Assembly (NCBI GenBank): GCA_026122225.1
Contig: JANEZZ010002199.1
Coordinates: forward strand, 62,001 to 126,000
Origin: Heloderma charlesbogerti
Lineage: Eukaryota; Chordata; Lepidosauria; Squamata; Helodermatidae
Reading direction: 5' to 3'
DNA length: 64,000 nt
Below are positions 54,236-64,000 of the stretch, one piece after another; position 1 is the stretch's first letter; each line of letters starts with the position of its first letter. Made by a program: the position numbers and the translations under genes. The notes below the pieces were generated by a model that had not been told where the DNA came from, did not search any database, and saw only the letters and a list, made by a program, of their open reading frames with translations.

Positions 54236-55519
54236 ATGGCGCAAGAACACAGAGTAAGTCCCCGTGGCGACGGATGGATCCAGATGACAGATGGGAGACT
54301 GATCCTACCGCAGACCCTGCAGGGAGCTATCTTACAACAAGTGCATCACTCTCTTAGACATCCTGGGGCATCAGCTATGATTGACTATTGCAAGAGGCTG
54401 TTCGTCTCTCCTGGCCTAACTGTACGCGCCCATCGATTAGCAGCAACATGTGAGGTTTGCCAGAAGATTAATTCCCCCGGGGCACCCCCTCCACCAAAGG
54501 GAGGGCGACCATGGGCGTATTATCCCTTCCAGAGGGTGCAGATTGATTTTGCTGAAATGCCACCGTGTAGGGGTTGCAGATACTTGCTTGTAATAGTGTG
54601 TCAAATGACAGGGTGGGTAGAGGCGTTTCCATGCAGAAACTGTCAAGCAAAAACTGTAGTTGCTAAGTTGTTACAGGAGGTGGTGCCCCGGTTCTCCCTG
54701 CCTGAGGTTGTAGAGTCCGACCAGGGCTCACATTTCACCTCAGCTGTTACGCAAGGGTTGGCATGAGCCCTGGGGGTAGAGTGGCACTCACATTGCCCCT
54801 AGAGACCCCAGGCGAGTGGGCAGGTTGAAAGAACCAATCGGAGTCTCAAGGAGACTCTAACCAAGCTCCAGCAAGGGGTAAAACTCACTTGGGTTGAGGC
54901 TCTGCCAATAGCTTTGACAAAGCTTCGAAAAATGCCAAGAAAAGACATAAAGCTGTCCCCCTTTGAGCTAATGTTTAGATTCCCTCCTCGGGTACACTGC
55001 AGAAGGAGGGAGGAGGTCAAATGGGAGATGAAAGATCAAATGTTAAGGGGCCAGTTGACTTCTCTGCAGTCTGTTCTTTCACAGCTACGAGCTTACTCCG
55101 TCCTGTTCCAAAGATTGCCGCTAGACGCACCTATCCATCTCTTCCAGCCAGGAGATGAGGTGTTGCTGAAAAAGTGGAATAAAGAAGCTCTAAAAGAAGG
55201 GTGGGAGGGGCCCTACTTGGTAGGACCAACCAGCCATTCATGTGTAAAACTTGTAGGTTCTAGCAAATGGACACATTGCAGCCGGTTAAAGCCATTTAGA
55301 CGACCCCTGCCGCCTCCTGTCACCTGGAAAGAACAGGAGGACACGGGCAATGATCCTCTGCTCCCTGGCACCCCACCAGAAGCTGCCAGGGACACAGGCG
55401 AAGAAACCACCCAGGAGCCACAATCGCCTCTTGTTTATAAATCCCAGCAGTTAATTGAAACTGCTCTGTCAAAACAGATGCTCTTGCTTTATTGTGCTGA
55501 TAAGGAGACTCCGCTTTAA
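54236..55519 (+). pseudogene. ERV 1 integrase
   Basis: One frame with two internal stops (TGA at 54764-54766, TAG about 54800). Zinc-binding region (HHSLRHPG, CEVCQK), core domain with its three acidic positions in context (QIDFAE, ESDQGSHF, GQVERTNRS) and the C-terminal EGWEGPYLV motif. It is followed by an extension to 55519. Only about 40 bp separate the stop from the 3' LTR, so no env gene is present. Confidence 0.87.
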
Positions 55520-55545
55520 AACGCTTTAAGACGTGAGTAAAGACT

Positions 55546-55557
55546 TAAAGGAGGGAA
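55546..55557 (+). promoter_or_regulatory. ERV 1 polypurine tract
   Basis: ttaaaggaggga(a) directly before the 3' LTR, the plus-strand primer site expected there. Confidence 0.8.
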
Positions 55558-55558
55558 T

Positions 55559-55850
55559 TGTTAGAAAAAGGGGAAGCCTGGCGAGACAGTCACATAAGCA
55601 TAATCAGAAATAAACATGTTGACCCAGTCGTGCTCTAATGAGTCAGCTAACAGCTCAGTCAGTTGACATGTCCTGTGGCTAACAGAAAATTGTAAAGGGG
55701 AGGGGGTATAAAAGATTTGTGCATGCTTAGCTCGGGGTCCAGACTGCTCTGCACCCGTTTTGCAAAACGATCAATAAAATAGTGTTGGATCCACTGCTGC
55801 CTGCCTGGCATCCTTTCTTTCAACCAGAAGCAAGAACTTTTTATCTAACA
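55559..55850 (+). repeat. ERV 1 3' LTR
   Basis: 292 bp, the same ends as the 5' LTR. Carries nine bases (tggcgagac) absent from the 5' copy. Confidence 0.93.
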
Positions 55851-55854
55851 CTAC

Positions 55855-55970
55855 CTCACAAGGTGGTTGTTGTGAGGATAAAATGGAGAAGAGGAGGTTT
55901 ATGTAAGCCGTCTTGGGTTCCTTAAGGAGGAAAAAAGGTGGGATATAAATGCAATAAATGAATAAACATC
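55855..55970 (+). mobile_element. SINE 3' half, after ERV 1
   Basis: 'ctcacaaggtggttgttgtg' to 'ggtgggatataaatgcaat', continuing the SINE that stops at 50814. Confidence 0.9.
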
Positions 55971-57000
55971 CTCACAATTCTTGCCAAATAAAGCCAGGCA
56001 AGAAAGACATAAAGTCCAATTTTCAATCCCCAGCATCTCCAGTTAAAAGCTTACAGTAGTAGAAGTTAAGAAGGGACCTCTCTCTGGGAAGACCCAGGAG
56101 AGCCCCTTGCAGTCAAAGTACAGTCCCCAAATTCTTTGTGTTGGTGGTACATTTGAAATTTTGAGAGGGTGTTATGGATGCTTTCATAAAATGGCTGCCA
56201 TGGGGGTGGGGGGTTTGCCCATTCATAAAATGGCTGCTGTGGTCAGCATGGCCAGTCACAAAACACTCATTTCCCAGAAGGCAGCTACTGAGACTAAAAG
56301 AAAAGGAATTTGTCCAAGAACCTAAGTACAAAGCAGAGGGAGGGTCTGAGCTTCAAAATGCAAAACCACTCTTTTGAAACCAAATCACAATGGTGCGGGA
56401 GGGCATACTTCATGTGGCAGCATGCCAACCCCACAATTAAAAAAATAGGAGCCTGGTGGGCACCAAGAGAGGCACCATGCTACAGATCCCAGGGTTAGGC
56501 TGCCAGAAGGCTGTTTCCTACTTTCCCAATTCCTGGCCAGGGCCACTGCTGAAAGGCCCCTGCTTCCGGTGGGAGGGGAGGAGCCTGCTTCCAGTTCAGA
56601 GAGCAGCTTGAAATGAGCCGTCACTCTTTCTACCACAGGGCCAGGCTCACCGAGCTCAAGCTCTTCCTCTCCACAAGGAAGAGCTGCTTCGTTACTGGGC
56701 CTTGTCTCCCTGAATCAAATGGATTGCTAGGAGGATGGTGAGTGGGCACCAATGAGGGTGACACCTTGCAGAGGGGATGGAACAAAGCATGACCGGGAGG
56801 AGGCATTCCAGCACAGCAAGCTTGTAGAGCTTACCTGAGCTGATAATGTTTGTAAGCGGGGAGAGTCTTAGGTTTATGTGACAGTTCATTAAAGGGGCAT
56901 GTTTTGAACCAGGGCCTGGAGCTGGGCAATCTCTGAAGACCGGAGATGGACTTGTATACAGAGAAATACTTGGACACAGGCCAATTATAGCTTCACAAGT
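55971..57000. other. Intergenic
   Basis: 56150-56500 carries the 'ataaaatggctgccatggg' repeat also seen near 9960 and 26670. No gene recognised. Confidence 0.5.
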
Positions 57001-57383
57001 TAAAACCAGCATTTTCCCTGTAGTTTGTTAAGTTAATATGTAGTTACAATAGGGTGGGGGGGGGGGGTTTGGACTGGAAGTTTAATTAGGAAAAGCCCAT
57101 GCCTTGAATCTTTTTTCTTATTGTTTTCACAAATCACAAGATACAACAAAAAAGAAGGAAAAAAGAGACAGTTATAACATTTCAAACATAACATAAGGAC
57201 TCAAACCATCCATGAACTTAGAATTCCAGTACATTATGAAAAGTGACCAATTCTGAATAAACTTGTTTTAAAACCTTGTTCTTTATATCTTCTTAAATAA
57301 ATCAATTTTATGTAGACTGTGTCCCAGACCTTCTGGAACCAATCTTCATTAGATGGAATCTTGGTCTTTCAGAAAGCAGCTAT

Positions 57384-57590
57384 CATAGAATCATAGAATA
57401 GTAGGGTTGGAAGGGGCCTACAAAGCCATCGAGTCCCACCCCCTGCGCAGGAATCCAAGTCAGAGTATCCCTGACAGATGGCTGTCCAGCCTCGTCTTGA
57501 ATGCCTACAGTGTGGAAGAGCCCATCACCTCCCTAAGTCATCGGTTCCATTGTCATATTGCTCTAACGGTCAGGAAGATTTTCTGACTGA
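57384..57590 (-). mobile_element. CR1 LINE 3' end
   Basis: Same tail as 22974-23160 ('catagaatcatagaatagta', 'ggttggaaggggcctaca'). Confidence 0.9.
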
Positions 57591-57660
57591 ATCAGGATTT
57601 TACTAACTGTTAAAAGGTTAACAATAAGCTCCAAATCGCAAGCTAAATTTAAGTCTTTAA

Positions 57661-58073
57661 GGGCACACTCCTATGGGGATAGGCGGCCACTTCCGAACTC
57701 GGAGGCAACCACCTATCCAATGCAGGGCAGGAGAAGCACGGAGGGGATTGTTCCCTCTGTGCTTCTCCTGCCCTGCATTTGCAGCTAGACAGCCAACCAA
57801 TTTTGGCTGTTGAGCCATGGGAAGGCGGAGTGGGGGAGGAGGCTACTGGATGACATATAGGATGTGTCGTACCAATATTTCCACCTTCCCCACCCTGGAA
57901 CGCCCCCCGGAATACCTCATTTTGGCTGTTCTGCGCTCCTCTTTGAAGCGGGGAGTGCAGGGCTGTTCCGCACTGCCTGTGGGGCAGCGTGGAAGGGGGG
58001 AAAGGTTGGTTCCCGGAAAACCACATATCCTATGGCCATCTAGCCGCTGACTAGCAGCCATAGGATTGCTCCC
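57661..58073. repeat. Harbinger-like element, copy 4 (long form)
   Basis: 413 bp between TAA duplications (57658-57660, 58074-58076). Ends gggcacactcctatgg / ccataggattgctccc. No transposase ORF. The inner sequence is partly palindromic. Confidence 0.8.
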
Positions 58074-58254
58074 TAAGACAGCCAAGTAAAACACACAGTG
58101 GGTCCATCGGTGTTATATATCCCATCATTTCATAAATGTTTTGCAAAACCATTTCCCAGTATTTTTTTTATATTCAGACAAGACCAAAACACGTGGAAAA
58201 AGTCAGCCTTCCTCCCCACACATCTCCAGCACTTCTCTGAACAATTTTTATATA

Positions 58255-59906
58255 CAGTCAGGGCGAGAAATATTGATACAAGGATAACTGTTTTGGCAGC
58301 TGGCCTCTGTACACCACCACATTGAAGTTGAAAGGAAACACACCCAGATGGGAGCGAAGTCGGGACTTTCAGCTGTAATTCAAGGGGGTTGACAAAAGTG
58401 GGGCACTAACCATTCAGGAAGGACAGCCACTGGCATACACACACACCCATCATTGGGGGCTCATAAGTAATGGAACAAGCCAACATCATTTCAAACTTAA
58501 GGATCTCCTTTAATACCTGGATGAAAATCCTTTGCAGTCAATGACTGCCTGAAGTCTGGAACCCATGGACATGACCCAATGCGGAGTTTCCTCCCTCGAG
58601 ATGCTTTGCCAGGCCTTTACTGCAGCTGCCTTCAGCTGCTGCTTGTTTGTGGGTCTTTCTGCCTTCAGTCTTATCTTCAGTAAGTGAAAAGCATGCTCTA
58701 TTGGGTGGAGATCAGGTGACTGACTTGGCCATTGAAGAACATCCCACTTCTTTGCCTTGAGAAACCCTTGCGTAGCTTTTGCTGTATGTTTTGGGTCATT
58801 CTCCATCTGCAATATGAAGCGGCGTCCTATCAGTTCGGCAGCATTCAGCTGAATCTGAGCAAAAAGTATAGCCCTATACGCTTCAGAATTCATCCTGCTG
58901 CTTTGATCAGCAGTCAGGTCATCAATAAACACCAGTCACCCTGTTCCATTGGCGGCCATACATCCCCATGCCATAACACTGCCTCCGCCATGTTTGACAG
59001 ATGATGTGGTATGCTTTGGATCATGAGCTGTTCCTTTCCTTCTCCATACTTTTCTCTTCCCATCATTCTGGTACAAGTTAATCTTTGTTTCATTGGTCCA
59101 AAGAATCTTATTTCAGAACTGGGCAGGCTTTTTTAGGTGTTTTGCTGGCAAAGGCTAATCTGGCCTGTCTGTTCTTGAGCGTTACCAGTGGTTTGCACCT
59201 TGTTGTGAAGCCTCTGTATTTACATTCATAAAGCTGTCTCTTGACTGTAGATGTTGACAATGACATGCCTCCCTCCGCAGGAGCGTCCTTGACCTGGCTA
59301 GATGTTGTGAAAGGGTTCCTCTTCACCATGAGCAGAATTCTGCGGTCATCCACTTTAGTTGTCTTCCGTGGTCTTCCAGGCCTTTTGCTGTTGCTGAGCT
59401 TGCCAGTTAATTCCTTCTTTTTCAGGATGTTCCAAACTGTTGTGTTGGCCACTCCCAATGTTTCTGCTATCTCTCTGATGGGTTTATTTGGTTTCCTCAG
59501 CCTAATGATGGCCTCCCTCACTCTCATGGACACCTCTTTGAACCTCATGCGGGGAGTTCCAGTGAACAGCTACCAAATGCAAATGTAACACTCAGAACCA
59601 CCTCCAGGCCTTTTATCTGCTTGATTGGTCATGGGGCACCCAGGAAACAGGCCACACCTGGCCGTGTAGCTGCTTGTCAACCATTCATTCCATTACTTAT
59701 GAGCCACCAATGACTGGGGGGGGGTATGCCACTGGCTGTACTTCCTGGATGGTTAGTGCCCCACTTTTGTCAAACCCCTTGAATTACAGCTGAAAGTCCT
59801 GACTTCCCTCCCATCTGGGTGTGTTTCTTTTCAACCTCAATGTGCGGTATACAGAGGCCAACTGCCAAAACAGTTATCCTTGTTTCAATATTTCTGGCCC
59901 TGACTG
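58255..59906 (-). mobile_element. Tc1-type DNA transposon
   Basis: 1652 bp flanked by TA (58253-58254, 59907-59908). Terminal inverted repeats start cagtcagggc and run about 225 bp (58255-58480 and about 59686-59906). It contains one transposase gene on the minus strand. Confidence 0.95.
58510..59548 (-). pseudogene. Tc1 transposase, broken
   Basis: N-terminal helix-turn-helix part from MRFKEVSMRVREAIIRLRK with GRPRKTTK, ending by frameshift at 59108. The central part in a second frame includes VWRRKGTAHDPKH and GGGSVMAWGC, with two TGA codons (about 59112 and 58935). The C-terminal part from 58932 has MENDPKHTAKA and SPDLHPIEH. In the first catalytic block the aspartate is asparagine (TNETK), so the enzyme would be dead even without the breaks. 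Confidence 0.92.
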
Positions 59907-60599
59907 TATTTTGTTTAATTTATATGGGTTGAAGTACCACTGATACATAATCTTAACATAGTTCTCTTTTAACAAAGTTGCCATTAACAGTTGAGGAATG
60001 TTCCTCCAGATTCACTCCCATTGTTCTAATTTAATGGATCTCTGTAGGGTTTTTTTTTCATTTCCATTATAAAGAGTTATATAAACTCTTTCTCCAGCTT
60101 CTTTGTTGTTCTATAACATGAATAATTTTATACCACACACCTATAAGGCTTTTCTTTGATGAAGATCTTATTATCCCTTCATATTTCCTTTACGAAATAA
60201 TTTAAATTTAGTTTTCAATGCAGTTATAATAGCACGCATCTGAAAATATTGGAACCAAGGAAGCTTAAAGTTGTCCAGCATGTTCCCTGTAGTTTGTTAA
60301 GTTAACATGCAGAGAACTTCTTTCCGATTGCATTTTATTTATTTTAATGCAAGCTTGGCTAATTTCACATTTTTGAATCAAAACGCGAATCAAAACTAGG
60401 TTATCCTTCAAAAAGCACGCTCCTCTGTGGACTTCCCCAATCCAAAATGCATACAAAAATGGGTATATGAGGTGAAAGTGCATACACAAAAATGCATGTT
60501 ATTGAAATGTTCCCAAACGCATTATCCTGGGGAAATTACTTGAAAGAGATGTGTATATTAGGCAAAAATGAGAAACCAAAATGGACCGATTTGCCCATT

Positions 60600-60905
60600 T
60601 CTACTTTCAATGTAGGAATGAAAGCAAAACTGAAGTACTTTCAGTTGAAAGTACTAAATGAAAGCAAAACTGAAGTAATGAGAAGACAGGATACCCTGGA
60701 GAAGATGCTGATGCTAGGGAAAGTGGAAGGCAAAAGGAAGAGGGGCCGACCAAGGGCGAGATGGATGGATGATATTCTGAAGGTGACGGACTCGACCTTG
60801 GGGGAGCTGGGGGTGGCGACGGCCGACAAGAAGCTCTGGTGTGGGCTGGTCCATGAAGTCATGAAGAGTCGGAAGCGACTGAACAAATAAACAACAACAA
60901 AACAA
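60600..60905 (+). mobile_element. RTE-type LINE 3' fragment
   Basis: Codes LEKMLMLGKVEGKRKRGRP and RARWMDDI to VMKSRKRLNK, then an acaacaacaaaaca tail. Related to the end of BovB (LGKTEGKRRRGRQRMRW) but a different family. Confidence 0.8.
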
Positions 60906-61843
60906 CTTTCAAGGTGTGTTACAATATCAGTGCTAAAATCCTACCCAAGAACCCATTTTAAAAGTTCATGGACTGGTGTAATTAAAGTGGCTGCAGATAA
61001 GCAGAATCTCTGGCCCGCTTCAAGGGTCATCATGGCCAACTCACCCACGAAGGCAGCCCTCTCTCCAAAGACCAGGTGGTTGATACTGACCAAGTAGCTT
61101 CCAGTAAATGCAGCATGTACAGCCAAATAAGAACTAGCTTTGGCCAATTTCCTTTAGGAGATAACCCAGCCTTCAACTGGTCTGTGGATATGACCCACAG
61201 AGTACGAAGCCAAGCAAACAAGAAAGGTTAGTAGCTTGATTCAAGGACCATTCAACAAAGAATGAAATCATTTGTACACCTGGCCTTCTCTCTTGGCACA
61301 TTTTGTTCTGTTTCTCTCCAAAGAAAAGATCCTTCATATCAGTGATTGATCTGGCCTGCTGGCTACATGCGGACCCCACCACCAGCATGCCGGTGCAGCC
61401 CCAGCTGCCCCTCACTGCTGCTGCACCACCAAAGTTCACAGTGCTGGCAGCAAAAACATCTGCATTTTTGTTACTGAATTTCGCCGGCAAACTGCTATGG
61501 AGTGGTAAAAAGGTAAAATCTAGTGGCAGGAATGCAGCTTGTTTGAAGAAGTCCTTTTAGCTGTATTGAATCTCCTACCAGTCAGCTTCCTGGGATGACC
61601 CCATTGGCTTCCACTATTACAGGAGAGGGAGAAAAATGTCTCCCTATCCCTGGGGTGATCAACATGTTGGGGTTACCAAACATGTTGGGCAACCCTCAAA
61701 ATATCCAATATACAAAGAAAGAGACAGAGAGAGAGAGCACGAAGTGGCATCTATCTGTAGATGCTACGGAGAGCCCAAAATGTCAAATTAGTTTGTTTGC
61801 AAGCTAATTTTGACCTTTTGGGTGCTCTGTAGCAGCTCTGGAT
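60906..61843. other. Intergenic
   Basis: 61545-61650 matches the 3' coding end of the CR1 at 31440-31540 ('ctcc.accagtcag', 'aaaaatgtctccctatcc'). The rest is unrecognised. Confidence 0.55.
61545..61650 (-). mobile_element. CR1-type LINE fragment
   Basis: Short minus-strand match to the C-terminal region of the 31095-33560 element. Confidence 0.6.
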
Positions 61844-61848
61844 GCTAG

Positions 61849-61873
61849 TGTGTGTGTGTGTGTGTGTATGGAT

Positions 61874-61963
<90 letters not shown>

Positions 61964-61964
61964 T
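61849..61964. repeat. Compound GT / GATA / GACA microsatellite
   Basis: gt units, then about 13 gata units (61872-61926), then about nine gaca units (61926-61962). Confidence 0.97.
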
Positions 61965-61974
61965 ATTTGAATTT

Positions 61975-64000
61975 GAAGGTGTATTTGAAGGTGGGTGCCT
62001 GGGACAGAACAGGGACTCTGTTGGTGTACCATCCACCACACTGCTCAACACTCTCCCTTCCTGAGCTAGCTGGGGTAGTCTCGGGGTTGGTGTTGGAGAC
62101 CCCTCAGCTTGTTGTGCTGGGGGATTTCAACATCCATGCTGAGGCTGCCCTGTCAGGAGCAGCTCAGGACTTCATGTCCGCCATGACAACCATGGGTCTG
62201 TCCCAAAAGGTATCTGGCTCTAACCATGTTGCTGGGCACACTCTGGACCTCATTTTCTGTGCTGGATGGGGTGATAGTGATCTGAGACCGGACAAACTCT
62301 CTATAGTTCCATTGTCATGGACAGATCACTACCTGGTGGAGTTCAGACTTGCTGGCACTTGAAACCTCTGCAGGGGTGGAGGGCCGATTACAAGGGTCCG
62401 CCCCAGGAGGCTGATGGATCCGAATGGTTTCCTGATGGCTCTTGGGGATTTTCCTGTTGCCTTGGCAAGCAATTCTGTTGAAGCCCTGGCCAATCTCTGG
62501 AATACAGAAATGACCAGGGCTGTGGACACAATCAGCCCTGAGCATCCTCTCTCACAAAGTGGAGCTGCACCAGCACCCTGGTTTTCTAGGGAGCTGGCAG
62601 CGATGAAATGAGGGAGATGACTAGAGCAACATTGACAGAAAATGCAGAGTGAATCCAATCAAACACAGGCTAGAGCCTATTTGAAGGCCTACTCTGTGGC
62701 AATACGAGCAGCAAAAAAACACATTTTTCTACTACTATTGCATCTGCAAATAGCCATCTAGCGGAGCTATTTCAAGTGGTCAGGGGTCTTTTATTCACTA
62801 GCCCACAAGAGGAGAACTTAAACCTCTCGACAGCCTGCTGTGAACAATTTGCTCAGCACTTTGCAGACAAAATCGCTCAGATCCACCCTGACTTGGATGC
62901 TACAGTTGATACAGACCCATTGGATGTAACTTTGGCCCCTGCTTGTCCAGTGTTGTTGGATACTTTTCAATTTGTACAGCCTGAGGATGTGGACAGGATC
63001 CTGGGAGAGGTGAGAGCCACTATGTGTGTTCGAGATCCTTGCCCTTCCTGGCTCATAAAAGCAGCCAGAGGTGGAGTGGCCGAATGGATATGTGGAGTGG
63101 TTAATGCCTCCCTTAGGCAAGGCAGAGTTCCAGCCTAGCTGAAGGAGGCGGTGGTGAGACCTCTGTTAAAAAAGCCCTCCCTGAACTCCACCATATTGGA
63201 TAATTATCAACCAGTCTCCAATATTCAATTTCTGGGCAAGATATTGGAGCGCATGGTGGCCTCCCAACTCCAGGGATTCCTGGATGAGACAGATTATCTA
63301 GATCCATTTCAGTGTGGCTTCAGACCCGGTTATGGGACAGAAACAGCTTTGGTCGCCTTGGTGGATGACCTACACCGGGAAGTAGACAGGGGGAATGTAT
63401 CACTGTTGGTTCTGCTGGACCTCTCAGCGGCTTTCGATACCATCGACCATGATATCCTTTGGGGCCGCCTCACTGGGATGGGACTTGGAGGCACTGTTTT
63501 GTAGTGGCTCCATTCCTTCTTGGAGGGGCGGGTGCAGAAGGTGGTGCTGGGGGACTCCTGTTCGACTCCCTGGCCATTGGCCTGTGGAGTTCCTCAGGGT
63601 TCTGTTCTGTCCCTCATGCTATTTAACATATACATGAAACCACTGGGAGAAGTTGTCCGGAGTTTTGGGGTTTGGTGTCACCAGTAAGCTGATGACACCC
63701 AACTCTACTTTTCCTTTCCATCGAATTCCAAGCAAGCTGCTGGGGTGCTAAACCAGTGTCTGTTGGCAATAATGGATTGGATGAGGGCAAACAAATTGAA
63801 GCTTAATCCAGACAAGACAGAGGTGCTCCTGGTCAGTCAAAATGTAGATCAGGGAATAGGGATTCAAGCTTGTGCTGGATGGGGTGACACTCCCCCTGAA
63901 GACACAGGTTCACAGCTTGCGTGTACTTCTGGATTCAGCCCTGAGCCTGGATGCCCAGGTTTCAGTGGTGGCCAGGAGTGCATTTGCTAGTGTGCCAGCT
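61975..64000 (+). mobile_element. L2-type LINE, running off the window
   Basis: Endonuclease part (LVVLGDFNIHAEAAL, AGHTLDLIF, DHYLVEF), then the reverse transcriptase in order: [71 protein letters not shown] and MDWMRANKLKLNPDKTEVL. At least three stops (about 62360, 63136, 63504) and a stop before ADDTQ interrupt it. Confidence 0.92.

Larger units (their letters stand above)
50815..55850 (+). mobile_element. ERV 1: gammaretrovirus-like provirus carrying SNX17 sequence
   Basis: 5036 bp: 282-bp 5' LTR, tRNA-His primer site, gag, protease, inserted SNX17 cDNA, reverse transcriptase/RNase H scraps, integrase, polypurine tract, 292-bp 3' LTR. The 4-bp target duplication ctac (50811-50814, 55851-55854) lies inside a SINE. 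Matrix, protease and integrase resemble gammaretroviruses. The coding regions carry frameshifts and stops, most of reverse transcriptase is gone and there is no env, so the copy is defective. LTRs differ by about eight substitutions plus a 9-bp gap and a 1-bp gap by eye, so the insertion is moderately young. Confidence 0.94.
57001..60320. other. Nested mobile-element block between long direct repeats
   Basis: About 38-bp direct repeats with three mismatches (ccagcat.ttccctgtagtt type) begin at about 57008 and 60276. Between them lies AT-rich LINE-like 3' sequence broken by a CR1 fragment, a Harbinger-like MITE and a Tc1 transposon. The backbone is not securely identified. Confidence 0.55.

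Noticed and set aside
61751..62041. ORF with repeated YLSI and CLSV on the minus strand
   Set aside because: Translation of the GATA/GACA/GT array.
1..64000. CRISPR arrays, bacterial operons or prophage
   Set aside because: Sequence is vertebrate: spliced gene, LINEs, SINEs. The tandem repeats are microsatellites without spacers.

Overview
The window looks like a squamate reptile (lizard or snake) nuclear genome. It has one vertebrate multi-exon gene with GT-AG introns, a full-length RTE-BovB LINE, CR1 and L2-type LINEs, tRNA-derived SINEs, a Tc1 transposon, MITEs and a GATA/GACA microsatellite. The species cannot be fixed from sequence alone.

Positions 705-42092 (minus strand) hold the first 21 coding exons of an alpha-2-macroglobulin (A2M)-type proteinase inhibitor. 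They were worked out from reading frame, splice sites and family resemblance. The exons splice in frame to 929 codons: signal peptide, macroglobulin (MG) domains 1-6, the bait region (exons 17-18) and the start of MG7. The thioester, complement-like and receptor-binding parts would lie below position 1. A TATA box sits about 90 bp upstream of the start codon. Introns are full of repeats: CR1, L2, SINEs, several MITE families and microsatellites.

From 42.2 kb to 64 kb, upstream of the gene, I see no host gene, only nested mobile elements. In order they are: a minus-strand endogenous retrovirus (ERV) collapsed to two LTRs plus an integrase tail (42919-44029); a full-length BovB LINE with a 10-bp target duplication and one stop codon (45040-48258); a Harbinger-like MITE containing a SINE (49817-50207); a SINE split by a 5-kb gammaretrovirus-like ERV (50815-55850); a layered block with CR1, MITE and Tc1 between long direct repeats (57000-60320); an RTE fragment; a GATA/GACA array; and an L2-type LINE running off the end.

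The most striking item is inside the 50.8-55.9 kb ERV. In place of most of its reverse transcriptase it carries an intronless, sense-oriented C-terminal half of the host sorting nexin gene SNX17. This has the layout of a retroviral transduction (host gene capture), and I know of no earlier description of it. The ERV uses a tRNA-His primer site, has no env, and is broken by stops and frameshifts.
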